A stretch of 64,000 bases of DNA, taken from the NCBI GenBank assembly GCA_946902985.2, contig OX336397.1, positions 183,772,813-183,836,812 on the forward strand, read 5' to 3'. The first letter of the stretch is position 1; every line of letters begins with the position of its first letter. Both the position numbers and the translations under genes were made by a program. The stretch is from Meconema thalassinum. Taxonomy: Eukaryota; Arthropoda; Insecta; Orthoptera; Tettigoniidae. Below are positions 1-11,736 of the stretch, in pieces. The notes beneath the pieces were generated by a model. The model ran no database searches. It was not told the origin of the DNA and saw only the letters and a program-made list of their open reading frames with translations.

Positions 1-197
1 AACTCGTGATCTGCAATTGGATAATTATAATTTTTCGTCAGTTCATTGCATACTAGCGAGTAAAAATAAATGTCAGCAGGGATTTTATTTTATTGGATTG
101 TTTGGTGATATTAAATTTTATTCACTCAAGTGAATGCATATCGCTTTTTTGTGACAAATAGAGTCTTGTTGATTCCAATCATGTACACTCATTCATT

Positions 198-345
198 AGC
201 CTACGAGACGGGGCCTGTTACTTTGAGTAACTGTGTGGTGGCACTCACCTTACCTGTCATTTATAGGGATTTTTCATCATAGTCTACGAGGCGGGGCCTG
301 TTACTTCGAGTAATTGTGTGGTGGTACTCACCTTACCTGCCAATC
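198..345 (+). repeat. Two direct copies of an ~83-bp unit
   Basis: A block containing ggggcctgttact and gtgtggtgg.actcaccttacct appears at about 198-262 and again at about 281-345, with a few substitutions between copies. The spacing is about 83 bp. The function is unknown; it may be part of a degraded transposable element. Confidence 0.7.
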
Positions 346-1329
346 GAGGGTCTCATTTTATCATCCGAGTGTAATTATGATCGTAAGAGGATTAAACAAT
401 AAGCTACCAGTCACATATTAGTCGATTTTTGTTAAATAAATTAAAAATAAATGTCAGCAGGGTTACACTTTGTAATTCTTGTTTTGCCAATCCAATAGTT
501 TGTTGCAATACTCTTTTGAGAGTATATTCATTTAACAGTTAATACTTTTGATACTCTTTGTGAGTGATTTGATACCTTTGAGAAGGATTTCAAGTAATTG
601 AATCTTGTAAGATGAGTCATTTATTGTCAGAATTTATTTTGAGGCAGATCATTATTAGATATTTTTTGATGTGAGGTAATATAACACATTGATGTTTTTC
701 TTTGAAATAAATCTTGATGATCTTAAGAGAATTCATGCTCTGAATTTCACCAGATCTTGAATTGGATTACGCTTACTAAGGTAATTTTCATATTGTTTAA
801 GAAGTTGTCTAGATATGACCAGATTAATTACAGTTCTTGTAGATTGTGTGCGTTAATCATCTGAAGCCAGTTATTTTTTGTGTGGATCATGCAACGTGAT
901 TATGTGAAGTATTTTTGATAGGTATTTTTGAGGTTGCGAGTTGAAAGTTTGCAATATTGCCAATGATAATTTTGAGGCAGACATGAGGTTGTTGAACCCA
1001 GTCTAGCATATTTCTGAGATTCATGCTGTGTGCTGACTAATTGTATTGTTATATGGAATAATTATGGTATTCAAATGTGATATTTGACAAAGTGAGATTA
1101 AGTGGTGAAGTTTTGGATAGTGAGATCCAACGTGATTTTGTGAAGGGAACGTATTATTTTGGCATGATAATTAAATATGAGGTATAACTTGGAACTGATA
1201 AAATTTTAAGACAACGTTCTATAACCTATATTAAACAATTTTTAGGAAATTAAAAAAAAAATTGATAATCCAAGATTTTCTCATAACAATAATAACAATT
1301 TATGGAATAATAATCTGAAATTTAAACAT

Positions 1330-1760
1330 ATTAATGATCTGACCCGATGAATTGAAAGTTGAATAAACTCGATGAATTAAATAAATTGATGAATTAAAAG
1401 CTGAATTAACTCCATGAATTAAATAAATTGATAGTTGAATAAATTAACTGTATTAAATAAATTAATAGATTACTAAACAGCTGATGAATAAATGAATTAA
1501 AAGGTGATAATTAATTAAAGGGGCTGATGACAATAAAATTTAAATAAATTTAAATAAATTTCAATAAGAGATATGATTTAAATAAATTGATGAATTGCAA
1601 CATAAATTAATGAATTAAACAATTTAAACGGATGAATTGAGATAATTTAATTTAAATGAGATAATGAAATGAGCGTGTGTGGATGATTGAATAATCTAAT
1701 GAATTGATGAATATAATATTTATTTAAATGATCTGATGGTAATTAATTAATTATTCTGAC
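1330..1760 (+). repeat. Degenerate GATGAATTAAAT-like simple repeat
   Basis: The phrases gatgaattaaa, aataaattgatgaatt and close variants recur many times across this AT-rich stretch. It looks like an old, mutated short-period satellite with no coding capacity. Confidence 0.6.
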
Positions 1761-2717
1761 TTGAATATAACGAATAATGGGATGAGAACTGATGTGACAT
1801 ACATTTATTTTTTGACATGATAATGATGGTGATGACCGATGAATAGTGAAGTTTTCTTTGATTCACAACCAAGCAATGATCAGCAATAGTGTAAATATGG
1901 TGTATAAATTAATTGTTAAATTTTAAGGAGTAATTGTTGGGATTTCCAACGTTGATTAGTGCCATTTAAGCCATAGAAATGAGTGAATAATTAAATATAT
2001 GTGTTTTTAGGGTATTTTGTGTTAGACAGATTCATATTTCCTGACATCCACATTACTGATGTTAAATTTACGAAACGTTAGGTCTCAGGGATCACGAAAT
2101 GTCAGTGACGCAAAGACATAGTGCAACGGTGGCCCTGAGAACTCATGCGAACTTTAGTAATCTTTATTTTTTTATGTGGATGAAAAATAATTTTAAATAG
2201 CACAGAGATGGTTCGATTTTTGAGGACTATAACAACATAACGTTTACAGTCAACCATACTCTTAGGCAGGGTTTGTGTTTCTTTTTCTGTCTGACTGATT
2301 AAGTTTAAATAAATTTTGTTTTATCTTAGATGTGATCTGATGATGATGATGATGTTGTTTTCCCAATCCATTCCTTTGTCTCAATTAAGGTTTAACCAGG
2401 AAGGATGTGGTTTGCTAGGGGTTCAGTTGATGGCGCCCATTTCTATTTGCTATTATGATTAAATTTAAGCCCGTAGCGACCCTAGAGATACTTTATCTCG
2501 TGTGACCCTCTGCTTTTATGATATTTCAACTGAATTTCCGACACATTCCTTATTTTATTTCATGTTCATTTAACTCCACTCTGGCCTGGGAAGCCAGGCA
2601 TGCGATGTAATGGCAGATGGGTCATCGCATACCTCGGATGAACGGGTGCAATACCCAATAGTAATAGCAGCTATCCACCAAAAGTCAATAAATTCAAACT
2701 AGAAGTTCTTTAATGGT

Positions 2718-2750
2718 GACTAGTTTCCACCACAGTGTGGTCTTCTTCAG
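2718..2750 (-). ncRNA. Hammerhead-ribozyme-like motif (Penelope-type)
   Basis: Read on the minus strand, the 33 nt begin with CTGAAGA, which fits the hammerhead core CUGANGA. A short self-complementary hairpin (ACCAC...GTGGT) takes the place of stem II. The end is GAAACTAGTC, where ACTAGT is a palindrome. A minimal stem III made of a palindrome after GAAA, followed by C, is the arrangement described for dimeric hammerheads of Penelope-like elements. No reverse transcriptase remains nearby, so this would be a solo terminal-repeat remnant. Activity is inferred from sequence only. Confidence 0.55.
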
Positions 2751-3334
2751 CATACGTATTATTTTAACAAGTGGACGACTGGTTGGAAATTGCGAGAATG
2801 GTATTCATATAAACTGATGTATTAAAATTACCGATATTTATTATAAGTAATGTTTTGAAATAATCATAAAATTTAGAAACAAATCGGATCTGTTACAATA
2901 ATAATTAAAAATAATTTTCTTAAAAACTTGAAAAGTATGTTAAAATGTAATCAAAAAATTAATCTGTTGAATATCCATAAAAATTGTAACCTATTCTTAT
3001 TTCACTAAATTTGTAAAAAATAGTTTTCAAATGTCTGATAGTTATAAGCTTTAAAAATGGTTAATGAAAGAAAATCACAGGTCTACAAAATGGAACTTTT
3101 TAAAAGCTGTTTTACTTCTGGAAAATGATTATATAGAATTGAGAACAGCCATTTTCATAAATACCCGCCTTTTTCTCCTATCACATCAGGTTCTTTTACA
3201 AATCGAGAATGAAAAAATCAATGTTAATGACAAAATATACACATTTTTTTTACAAATGTTAAGATAGATTTCATTGAAATACTCGTAGTATTACTTGGAA
3301 ATGCACAATGTTGATTCACTAGAATGGTATTTAA

Positions 3335-4981
3335 TCAATAATAACGTTTTCGTTTGCCTTCCAGTGATCTTATCTTGGAAATTCTCTTATGAGCTCTTGC
3401 AGAGGCTTCTCTTTGAATCATCCAGCAGTAATCCGCTATCATTAATATACTCCATCGCCCTTGGTACCGTCGTTCCATCTCCCGAATGTCCTGATGGAAG
3501 CGTTCGCCTTGTTCCTCACTCACCGTCCCCAAATTCTGAGGAAATATATCCAAATGTGAAAAAAGAAGGCGCAGCTTAAGACTCATGTTGCAACCGTCAA
3601 TTATGAATTTCTCAAGCATTGTGGCTAGTACTTCTGCATAGTTAGGATTTTTGGTGTTTTCTTAAAACTTCTTGTTTACATCTCTAAAGGCTTGCCAGGC
3701 TTCTTTTTGTTCAGAAGTCATTGGATCTTCAAACTCTTTGTCTTTCATTAGACTTCTGATTTGTGACCCTACAAACATACCTTCTATTATTTTTGCTTGT
3801 GAGTGAAAAGGGAACTTGTTGCAAATATATTGAAAACAACTTCCCTCTTTGTCAAGGGCTTTCACAAACTGCTTCATCAGACCCAACTTGATGTGATGTG
3901 GTGGTAATAGTATTTTCTCAAAGCTTTTTTGAACAACATTTATACATCCTGGAGGTAAGGTGGTTCGATGAGGCCATTTTTTCCCAGACGAATGCTCATC
4001 TATTGCCCGGCTACCCCATTCACACAAGTGACATGGAAATTTCGTATATCCCTGTTGCTGACCTAACAAAATACCGATTACTTTAAGATCTCCACAGACT
4101 ATCCACTGCTGTCTGTTGTATTGTATTTTATCCAATCATAATTCTCTTTTGAGTGGACTGAGTGAACTATTGGAATTGAAGCCAACTGGTTGCCATTGTT
4201 CAGTAACGGAGCTTTCATACTTCTCTTACTAGAGTTAATAAATAACCTCCATCCGTTTGGGTCATACGTGGCAGCACCTACCTTGTTTATTAGGTCTGGA
4301 ATGTTGTTGCAATAAACCAGTCTCCCTTTATGACTAAAGTACTGGGCAAGATCTTTTTCTCTATTTCCGTAGAATGTCACTGAAGTACCATCAGCAAGAA
4401 AATTTTGTTATTTTAACCTGGAACTGAAAAATTCAGCTACATCTTTTGGGAGGTTCAAGTCTCTTACTAAGTCATGGATTGTGTGAAGAGTACTCGTACA
4501 TTAGAGTTTGCAGGGGTAAAATCACTGTCAGATGTTCCCAATGTTTCACAACTTGAAATATTAGAAATTGCATTATTGTCTTTAGGAGGTGTGGGAACTG
4601 GAATATCAGGGGCACGAGGCACTGGTCTCCTAGCAGATTCAATGCAGGGGTATGTTATGGCTTTTTTATTTTTAGCATTGAAACCTTTGAGCTTACAAGT
4701 TCAAACGTAGCAGTCACTGCTGTGGTTTCTGGGTTCACGCCAAACCATCGGTATACCAAAACGAAGCGCTTTTTTCTCCCCTTTTGTCCAATTTCTCAAC
4801 TCTTCAACACAAATGCTGCACACTTTATGAGGCACGCATGACTTGGTTTGATCTCCTAACTGTATTCCAAAATAAGCTTTAGAGACAAATGAGGTTTTGT
4901 TTGTCTCTGCTTTTTCACTACAAAACTACCACAGATGTAACAAATCACATTTGGATTGTTCAAACACTGTCGCCTTTCCAT
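3335..4981 (-). pseudogene. Frameshifted copy of an uncharacterised invertebrate repeat-associated protein
   Basis: The reading frame starts at an ATG at 4981-4979. Its N-terminus has a CYICGS zinc-binding-like motif, followed by FGIPMVWREP-type and SDCY residues near 4.74-4.80 kb. The middle (4099-4380 and 3662-4135) carries WRLFINSSKRS, CGDLKVIGILLGQQ and PPHHIKLGLMKQFVKA. The C-terminal part (3335-3619) carries EEQGERFHQDI and MERRYQGRW. From memory, this motif order belongs to a family of 'uncharacterized' intronless proteins present in many copies in insects, cnidarians and other invertebrates. No function is established to my knowledge. The frame shifts at least twice (around 4.1 kb and 3.65 kb) and is also broken in the 4.4-4.9 kb part, so this copy is dead. 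The multi-copy, intronless nature suggests mobile-element linkage, but I cannot name the element. Confidence 0.6.
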
Positions 4982-6318
4982 ACTCACAAAACAGAAACTG
5001 ACAATAAATGCTCACGTATTCAAAGTAAACTTCTTCGTTTGGAAATCTAGCTGGTCACTTAGAGCTTTCAACTGAATTCACATCACAGAGGATTTAAGTG
5101 CTGCCATCTGGCAAGGAGTTCAACAACATTCTGCAGCGCTACGACCACATGTTTTAGGTCCAACAAATAGCATTCATGCAACAAAAGATTATTTTAAAGC
5201 TAAAATATAGTGTGTAGTACGGAATAACGTTACTAAGACAAAAGAATTAAGACTAAAAAAATGGAGTGTGATTCAAGTAAATGGGTATCATATTTGGCAT
5301 CAGGACATACATATCACTTCAAAATGACTCAAAATTTCAAAACAACAAAATCACTGTAGACCTGTGAAATTTGTCTTCATGCTTGCATATAATGCAGACA
5401 CAGTGGTGTACTTCGACTTGAATTATGATCTGAGAAGAATGTAAAAGTAAAATATAATTAATCAGGATTCATACTACAGGGAAATCTCTATCTGTACCCT
5501 CTGACTCAGGGGCGTAAACCACGGGGATGGCAAGGGGGGGATTACCCCCCTCAAGTTTAGGTGCATGACATTATTTTTAAGTACCCTTAAATAAACGAAG
5601 TACTAATATTCTGAAACTGTTCTATAAATTATTTAATACTACGTTAGCCATCTTGCTTTTCATAGACGTAATTTTCATATTCTAATGAACAAAGTCTGTT
5701 TTGCCACCCATTTCCCAACGAGGTGCTTTGAGCTTTGCTCCTTACCACGACGATGAGGAAAGTTGCATTATTTCGAACTATTAATTCAGAATACTTTAGA
5801 GCACTAGAGGGCTTAAGCAGGAACAAAGCACCAGGCAATAAAATATTTTACCAACCAAGTTGCTGCGTCGCTTAGGGGTTTCCTATTTCACTTAAACACA
5901 CGTTTTCTCACGTAGAAACTGCACAGGTTTATTCTTGTTTATGCGGTCGCATCACCTTAAGCCATTCCCGCGTGTCGCTAACACCATGGCTGTGCGCCAT
6001 TAATAAATATTCAATAGTTAGCTCTGTGTTATCCACCCATTACAAATATTCTTCCCGCCTAAATATTAGCTATCGCTGCCTCGCCACCAATATATCAATC
6101 GCTAACTAATAATAATAATAATAATCAATCAATCAATCTTTAACTAATAATAATTATCGGTTAAGCTCTTCTTTGGACAAATCTGAAAATAATCATTTAA
6201 GAAGAACCACCCGAGGCTTGTCCCTAGTCACATGGTCAAAGCTAGGTACCATCGCGTACAAATAGAATGGCTTCCTCTCATGCAGTTAAGCCCTCTGGGC
6301 AAATTTAAAAAAACAAGT
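4982..6318. other. Non-coding stretch
   Basis: No supported gene. Near 5508-5560 there is a G-run/C-run pair (caaggggggg and taccccccc-like) that could fold locally. An (AAT)n/(AATC)n microsatellite lies at about 6105-6140. The remainder is unassigned. Confidence 0.5.
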
Positions 6319-6338
6319 AGTTCCGTGAAGAACTATAC

Positions 6339-7705
6339 AGCCTATTTTCATATTATCCTACTCATGTTAATTGCCTCTATCAACATACAACATTTCAGTT
6401 TGAAGGTTGTGATAGATGTGTAGATATTGAGAACCGTCTAAATATTTCAGATGATCGACAGGTTGGATTTTTATTCTTGTACTATTACATTAAGATTATT
6501 GTGTACGTGTGGTATTCAAACTTCAATCGCATGATTAGAACACAAGAAGTAAAAACGATATTTTAAAATTTCGCGCAGCTGCCATCTTGTGATTATGCAA
6601 ACAATTGAAATAAATTAGATGCCTTTGGATTTACATCTGTATAAGCATTTAACGTGCAACGTTTCACGGCACTCGGATAGTTAATTCGCGAGAAACGTCC
6701 ATTTAAATATTTATACTTCGCGTCGCCGCCATGTTACTGAAAGTCCCTTAGGTTCATAGCCTCTATGAACATTAAAAAAATTCAGTTTGATTGCTGTAAA
6801 TGATTCATAGATATTGAGAACCGTCTAAATATTTCGGATGCTCGCCATTTTGGATTAATATATGTATAGGCCATAGAGTTATGTACCATTCAAGTACAAT
6901 TATTGCCTACGTTCATTATTCAAACTTTCACTTCGATCGCATGATTACGACACAAGAAATAAAAACTTAATTTTAAAACTTCGCACAGCCGCCATCTTGA
7001 GGTTATGTAAACAATTGAACTAAATTAGATGCCAGTGCATTACAATATGTAAAATCATTTACTGTACCACATTTCTCAGAGAGCTAAATCACGAGAAAAG
7101 TCTATTAAAAGGTTTTAACTTCGCTTGGCCGCCATGTTCGTTTTGTACTCTACAGGTTTATGAATGTTACATTGATAAACTTGTATCAGAACCCTTTATC
7201 ACCGTACCGAATTTTAGGGTGATATCTGTAATAGTTTCGGAGATATAGAAGGTCAGTGAAATATTTCGCAAAGCTGCCATTTTGAGGTTAAGTAAACAAT
7301 TGAACTGAATTAGACTCCAGTGCATTACAACGTGTATAAACATTTACAGTACCAAGTTTCATTACGTTTGTATAGTTCAATCGCGAGAACAGTCTATTTA
7401 AACGTCTCAAATTCACTTGGCCGCCATGTTGGTTTTGTAGTAACCAGGTTTTTGAAAGTCTCCTAGGTGAACGTCTAGTAGTGCTCTTTATCACCGTACA
7501 CAATTTCAGGACGATATCGGTAATTGTTTCGGAGATACTGAATGCTGGTGAAATATTTCGCACAGCCGCCATGTTGGATTAGTGACACACAATAAAATTT
7601 GAAGGGCACGGTCGGGGTCGGCCAGAATAGTGCTATGATCTCACCGAGTTTCATTGTAACCGCTCTAGCCGCTTAGCAGTTATTAGGGGGGGGACCCACA
7701 CACAC

Positions 7706-7743
<38 letters not shown>

Positions 7744-7803
7744 CACACACACGGACAAAAGGTGATCTCATAAGCCTATATTTTCATAAAATGAAAATAG
7801 GCT
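6339..7803 (+). mobile_element. Element A: non-coding element of ~143-bp monomers with 12-bp TIRs
   Basis: The left terminus AGCCTATTTTCA (6339-6350) is perfectly inverted as TGAAAATAGGCT at 7792-7803. Just outside the left terminus lies a hairpin, AGTTCCGTGAAGAACT (6319-6334). The body holds eight same-orientation copies of GCCATNTT, at 6581, 6728, 6844, 6992, 7131, 7276, 7433 and 7568, spaced 116-157 bp (mean about 141). Each monomer also repeats phrases such as gagaa.agtctatttaaa and acaattgaa..aaattaga. After the last monomer come a G-run (7685-7693), a CA-rich tract and the right terminus, which is itself a hairpin. No coding capacity is seen. The same layout occurs in element B at 17248-18505. 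Grouping the two into one family is my inference; I do not recognise a named superfamily. Confidence 0.65.
7711..7752. repeat. (CA)n microsatellite
   Basis: Near-perfect CA dinucleotide run inside the right part of element A, between its G-run and its terminal hairpin. Confidence 0.9.
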
Positions 7804-7919
7804 AATAAAGGGCGTCATAACGAATAAAACGCCTTTTTAGCATTATGGGTTCGGGAAATACCGGGGAAGAAAGCCGCGCGGCAATCACCGTAGCCGTGCG
7901 CCTAGTGTCAATCGCAAGA

Positions 7920-8690
7920 GCCTTAAGCAAAATTAAAACAAAACTAAAAACAAAATGGCAAATAAAAATTACATATAAAATAAATTAAAGCATTAAATTA
8001 AAATAAAAAAGTTTAAAAAACCAAAATTTCCAAAATATACAGTTAGGCCTATTTGGCCAAATCAAAAATAAGAAAAAATAACGTTAAAATAACGTTAAAA
8101 TAAATTAAGAAACATTACATAAAACTCAAAAGTTAAAAAAACAAAATGTGCAGTATGGTCCTTTGGTAAAACCAAAAAACCTGAAAGTAAATAATAAATA
8201 GGAATAGGCTAATTTTGAATGAAGCAAGTAAAGAAGGATCATGCAGAGCTCCGTATTAATCAAAATGACAAAGATGACCGGAGTAACTATCATATAACTG
8301 TCAAAACTACACCCTTCGTAACGTCCTCACAGAAGCTACCCACAGACCAAAGGACGAGACCAGGAAATGGTCTGAGGAGCGCAAGATTGAATTTAGCAGA
8401 AAATTGAAGGACTACTGGGCCATCAGAAAAGCTCAAGGCACCTACAAGAAAGCAGCTGCCAAACCCACCAATCAGAACACCAATCGTGGCAAACAACGAC
8501 GATGGCAGCAAGAAACATACAGCTAAAGCACAAGCATCGTGGTCCATAGATGGCCCTAATGAACTGAAGAAAATAAATTAAAGCATTACAGTACTTAAAA
8601 TTATCAAGTCAAAAAATTGAAAATTTTCCAAATGTGTAGTTAGGCACTTTGGCAAATTCTAAAAAATAAAAACAAATTGGCAAATAAAAA
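7920..8690 (+). repeat. AT-rich repeat block with an unassigned coding-like fragment
   Basis: The phrase aaaatttccaaaatatacagttaggcc followed by tttggccaaatc and a run of aaataaaa occurs near 8023. Degenerate copies lie near 8140 and 8617, and again at 11806 and 11941 beyond the Helitron relic. In the middle (8219-8570) the composition changes. A plus-strand frame there reads KWSEERKIEFSRKLKDYW and then lysine/glutamine-rich sequence, ending in a stop near 8525. This looks like the decayed end of a coding region, but I cannot assign it to a family. Confidence 0.5.
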
Positions 8691-8712
8691 TTATATTTAC
8701 TATGTAGTTGTC

Positions 8713-9052
8713 AAATACCAATCACTCACTCAATCATTCATTACAAACTCTCAGAAACCTCTGAACGGATTGGAATGCAATTTGGTATGCAGCTTCCTCA
8801 AGGGCCGTAGGTGCTTTCTAAGAACTGTTTTCAAAAAATTCACTCGGGATCATGGTCAAATCGCGAAAACCGCGATTTCTACTATATATTTGTAAAAAAC
8901 CACTCACTCACTCATCAGGAAATCTCAGAAACCACTGAACGGATTGGAATAAAATTTGGTATGCAGCTTCCTCAAGGGCCGTAGGTGCTTGTTAAGAAAG
9001 GTTTTCAAAAACTTCACTCGGAATCATGGTCAAACCGCGAAAACCGCGATTA
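8713..9052 (+). repeat. Two ~180-bp direct repeats upstream of the Helitron Rep remnant
   Basis: The block around gaacggattggaat.aaatttggtatgcagcttcctcaag and ending near cgcgaaaaccgcgatt occurs at about 8713-8883 and 8904-9052 with modest divergence. Phrases of this kind commonly precede arthropod Helitron coding regions, and the Rep remnant begins directly after the second copy. The block is therefore probably Helitron 5' non-coding sequence. Confidence 0.65.
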
Positions 9053-10565
9053 TATGAACAGCTTCAATAATGCCTAAGTCTATTGTTGCCAGGCAATGCG
9101 GGCTGCATCGTGTCGCCCCTACCAGAGTTATGGTGCTTTGCAGGCTGGTCAGGAGTTTGAGAAAAGGGATATTGTACTCCACGACAGAGATAGCAGGTTG
9201 CTTCGTATTAGTGAAACACATCGCGCGTATGATGCTCTGCAATATCCGCTTATGTTCTGCCGTGGAGAAGATGGCTACTACATTAATATCCCTCAACGTC
9301 ACAACAGCACTCAAGCTCCTTTGAAGAAGACCGTGTCTGCCGCTTACTTTTACAGCTTCAGAATACTTGAGTGTGAGGGTGATAATTCCTACCTTTTGTT
9401 ATTTCGCCATCTTCTCAATCAGTTTCTGGTTGATATGTATGCAAAGACTGAGACAGAGAGACTACTTTGGATTCGCATCAATCAGAAAAAGTTGAGAAGT
9501 GAGGAATATGTGCAACTGAAGGACGCAATGATTAAAACTGACAGCCGTTTGTCAGATATTGGTAAAATGGTCGTGTTGCCGTCGACTTTCACAGGAGGCC
9601 CGCGCTATATGTATGAACGGACTCAGGATGCTATGACTTACGTGCGCCATTTTGGACGTCCTGATCTTTTTATAAACCAAACAGGGGAACATGGGTATCC
9701 CAAATATCGCAGGCTGCCCACTTCGGAGGGTGGGGTTTCTATAAAAAAAAGGGAGTGGAAATTGACAATAGCTGGGTGGTACCCTATAACCCCGTCCTAT
9801 CTCGCACCTTCTCAGCTCATATCAATATTGAGTAGTGCAACTCTGTAAAGTCAATAAAATACATTTGCAAGTATGTTAACAAAGGTTCCAACCAAGCTAC
9901 TTTTAGCATCGGAGAGTTTGACGAAGTTGCGCGATATGAATCAGGACGCTACATCAGCAGCTCAGAGGCGGCTTGGCGCATATTCTGCTTCCTCATACAT
10001 GAACGCTATCCCTCGGTCAGGCAACTTGCGTGCACCTCGAGAACGGCCAGCGGGTTTACTTTAATGAAGACGACGTTCGTGACCAGTTTGTCAGCCCTCC
10101 AAACACAACTCTTCTTGCTTTCTTCGAACTATGCCGATCCGATAAATTTCCTTCAACACTTTTATATTGTGAAGTTCCATCCTATTTCGTTTGGAAAGGT
10201 GAGAAGTTCTGGAGAAGGAAACAAGGAAAGCCAGTCCCAGGCCATCCTGGTGTGAAAAAAGATCAGGACGCAATGGCCGAGTTTACCCGGTTTACCCTGG
10301 TAATGCCGAGTGCTACTACCTCCGCCTCCTTTTACATATAATCCCTCGCCCTCAGTCTTTTACTGACCTCAAAACCGTGAGAGGGGTGGTTCAACCAACA
10401 TTTCAAGCGGCATGTAAAGCACTTGGCTTGCTAGAGGATGATGCGCACTGGGACCAAACTCTAGAAGAAGCGTCCTCCAACGACTCTCCCCACAAGATAC
10501 GCGAGCTGCTTGCCATCTTACTGGTGTTATGTCAAGTGAGTGATCCCATCATGCTCTGTAGGTAA
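9053..10565 (+). pseudogene. Helitron Rep/helicase protein, N-terminal region (decayed)
   Basis: The frame shows hallmarks of the Helitron helicase-like N-terminal/Rep region in family order: DSRLLRISETHRAYDALQYP, HLLNQFLVDMYAKTETERL, LWIRINQKKLRSEEYVQL, PSTFTGGPRYMYE, QDAMTYVRHFGRPDLFI, then HGYPKYRR. Next come NSVKSIKYICKYVNKGS (reached past an in-frame stop near 9830), YESGRYISSSEAAWRIF, HLENGQRVYF, FVWKGEKFWRRKQGKP and ACKALGLLEDDAHWDQTLEEA near 10.4 kb. The intact protein is a rolling-circle replicase with an HUH nuclease and a PIF1-type helicase. The HUH segment expected between GRPDLFI and HGYP is missing, and frameshifts near 9.85 and 10.35 kb plus the stop show that it is dead. The product could not nick DNA. 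Confidence 0.85.
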
Positions 10566-11296
10566 AGTACTGTATGTGAAAACCTCTCAAATTATAATTT
10601 GTACCAAAAACTTGGAAATTATATCATACAGTTGTAGAAACAATAACCATAAAATTCTTTACACCAAAATCTATAAAAATGAAAAAATATAAACTAGGAA
10701 AAAGCATTATTAATCCTTATATATATTGTAATATTGTGAAAGTGTGTGTGTGTGTGATTGTTACCTCTTCACAATAAAACGGCTGGATGGATTTGGATGA
10801 AATTTGAAATGGAGATAGCTTATACCCTGGATTAACACATAGGCTGCCTTTAATCCTTATATATAAGGCTCAATGTTCGTAGTTAGGCCTTTGGCACAAA
10901 TCTACACCATTTCACCAATCTGGACCAAATTTTACATACTTACCCTCTGTTATCCGACAAGTAACACTGTCTACTTTACATTTCATGCAACCCTCTCCAT
11001 TTCCTACATTTCAGTCCTTTGGCACAAATCTACACAATTTCACCGATCTGAACCAAATGTTACGTACTTACCATGTGGATTCCTGCAAGTAGCACTGTTC
11101 ACTTGAAATTTCGGACAGCCCTCTCCATTCCCTACATTTAGGCCTTTTGGCACAAATGTACACCATTTCACCAATCTAAAGCAAATTTTACATAATGTAC
11201 ATCAGCGGCCAAGACGAGAGATATTTGCTTCATATTGACGTTCAAATCATCGATAATTGTGGAAAAATTACATCCTGAATAGCTTAAGGAAAATTA
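10566..11296 (+). repeat. Helitron internal non-coding DNA with ~128-bp tandem repeats
   Basis: Between Rep and helicase remnants, the phrase ttaggcctttggcacaaat(c/g)tacac starts repeat copies near 10883, 11010 and 11138. This gives about 2.4 copies of a 128-bp unit containing atttcacc.atctga.c.aaat and ccctctccatt. An earlier part (10700-10860) holds a short (GT)n run and ggctggatggatttggatgaaattt, a phrase typical of Helitron non-coding sequence. There is no open frame of interest. Confidence 0.6.
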
Positions 11297-11500
11297 CTTT
11301 TCATTCCCCATATTCCGATAGGTTTGCCATTCCAGAGTGCAAGAGTGCAGTTCCCTCTTCAAACAATATTCCCAATTACTATTAACAAAGCGCAATGACT
11401 CGCACTTAACTGAAGCAGTTATACATTTAGACAAAACCAGTTTTTCCCATGGGCAACTGTATGTGGCGTGCTCACGAGTATTCAGACAACATAATCGTCA
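11297..11500 (+). pseudogene. Helitron helicase C-terminus fragment
   Basis: Frames here read AMT(I)NK-like residues and then SFSHGQLYVACSRVFRQ. This is the C-terminal motif VI region of PIF1-type helicases (GQLYVALSR type) as found in Helitron proteins. The rest of the helicase between the Rep remnant and this piece is deleted or unrecognisable. It lies about 250 bp before the putative Helitron 3' hairpin, the position expected of the protein's C-terminus. Confidence 0.75.
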
Positions 11501-11736
11501 AGTCTCGGCAAAATATGCCAAAATCAAGAACGTAATTTATAAAATATGTTCACATAAGGTAACATTGTACTTTGTAGACTTTTTCAACTCTATGGAATTC
11601 CCATTTTGTGGCTCATACTAACACTGTATATTGTAGGCATCAGAATTTTCCAAATTGAAATGGACCCACCCAGCCGAGATTGCTGTAATAGAATAGACCA
11701 ATTATCCGCAATAATGCATCATCCCCATTATCTTCA

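Larger units (their letters stand above)
1..2670. other. AT-rich non-coding region
   Basis: No open frame of useful length or recognisable domain is visible on either strand. The stretch is AT-rich and holds two local repeats listed separately. The 14-base phrase aaataaatgtcagcaggg-type sequence occurs near 66 and again near 448. I see no gene here; it reads as decayed repeat DNA. Confidence 0.6.

Noticed and set aside
5508..5560. G-run and C-run pair as a regulatory hairpin
   Set aside because: It could fold, but no gene or element end nearby gives it a role.
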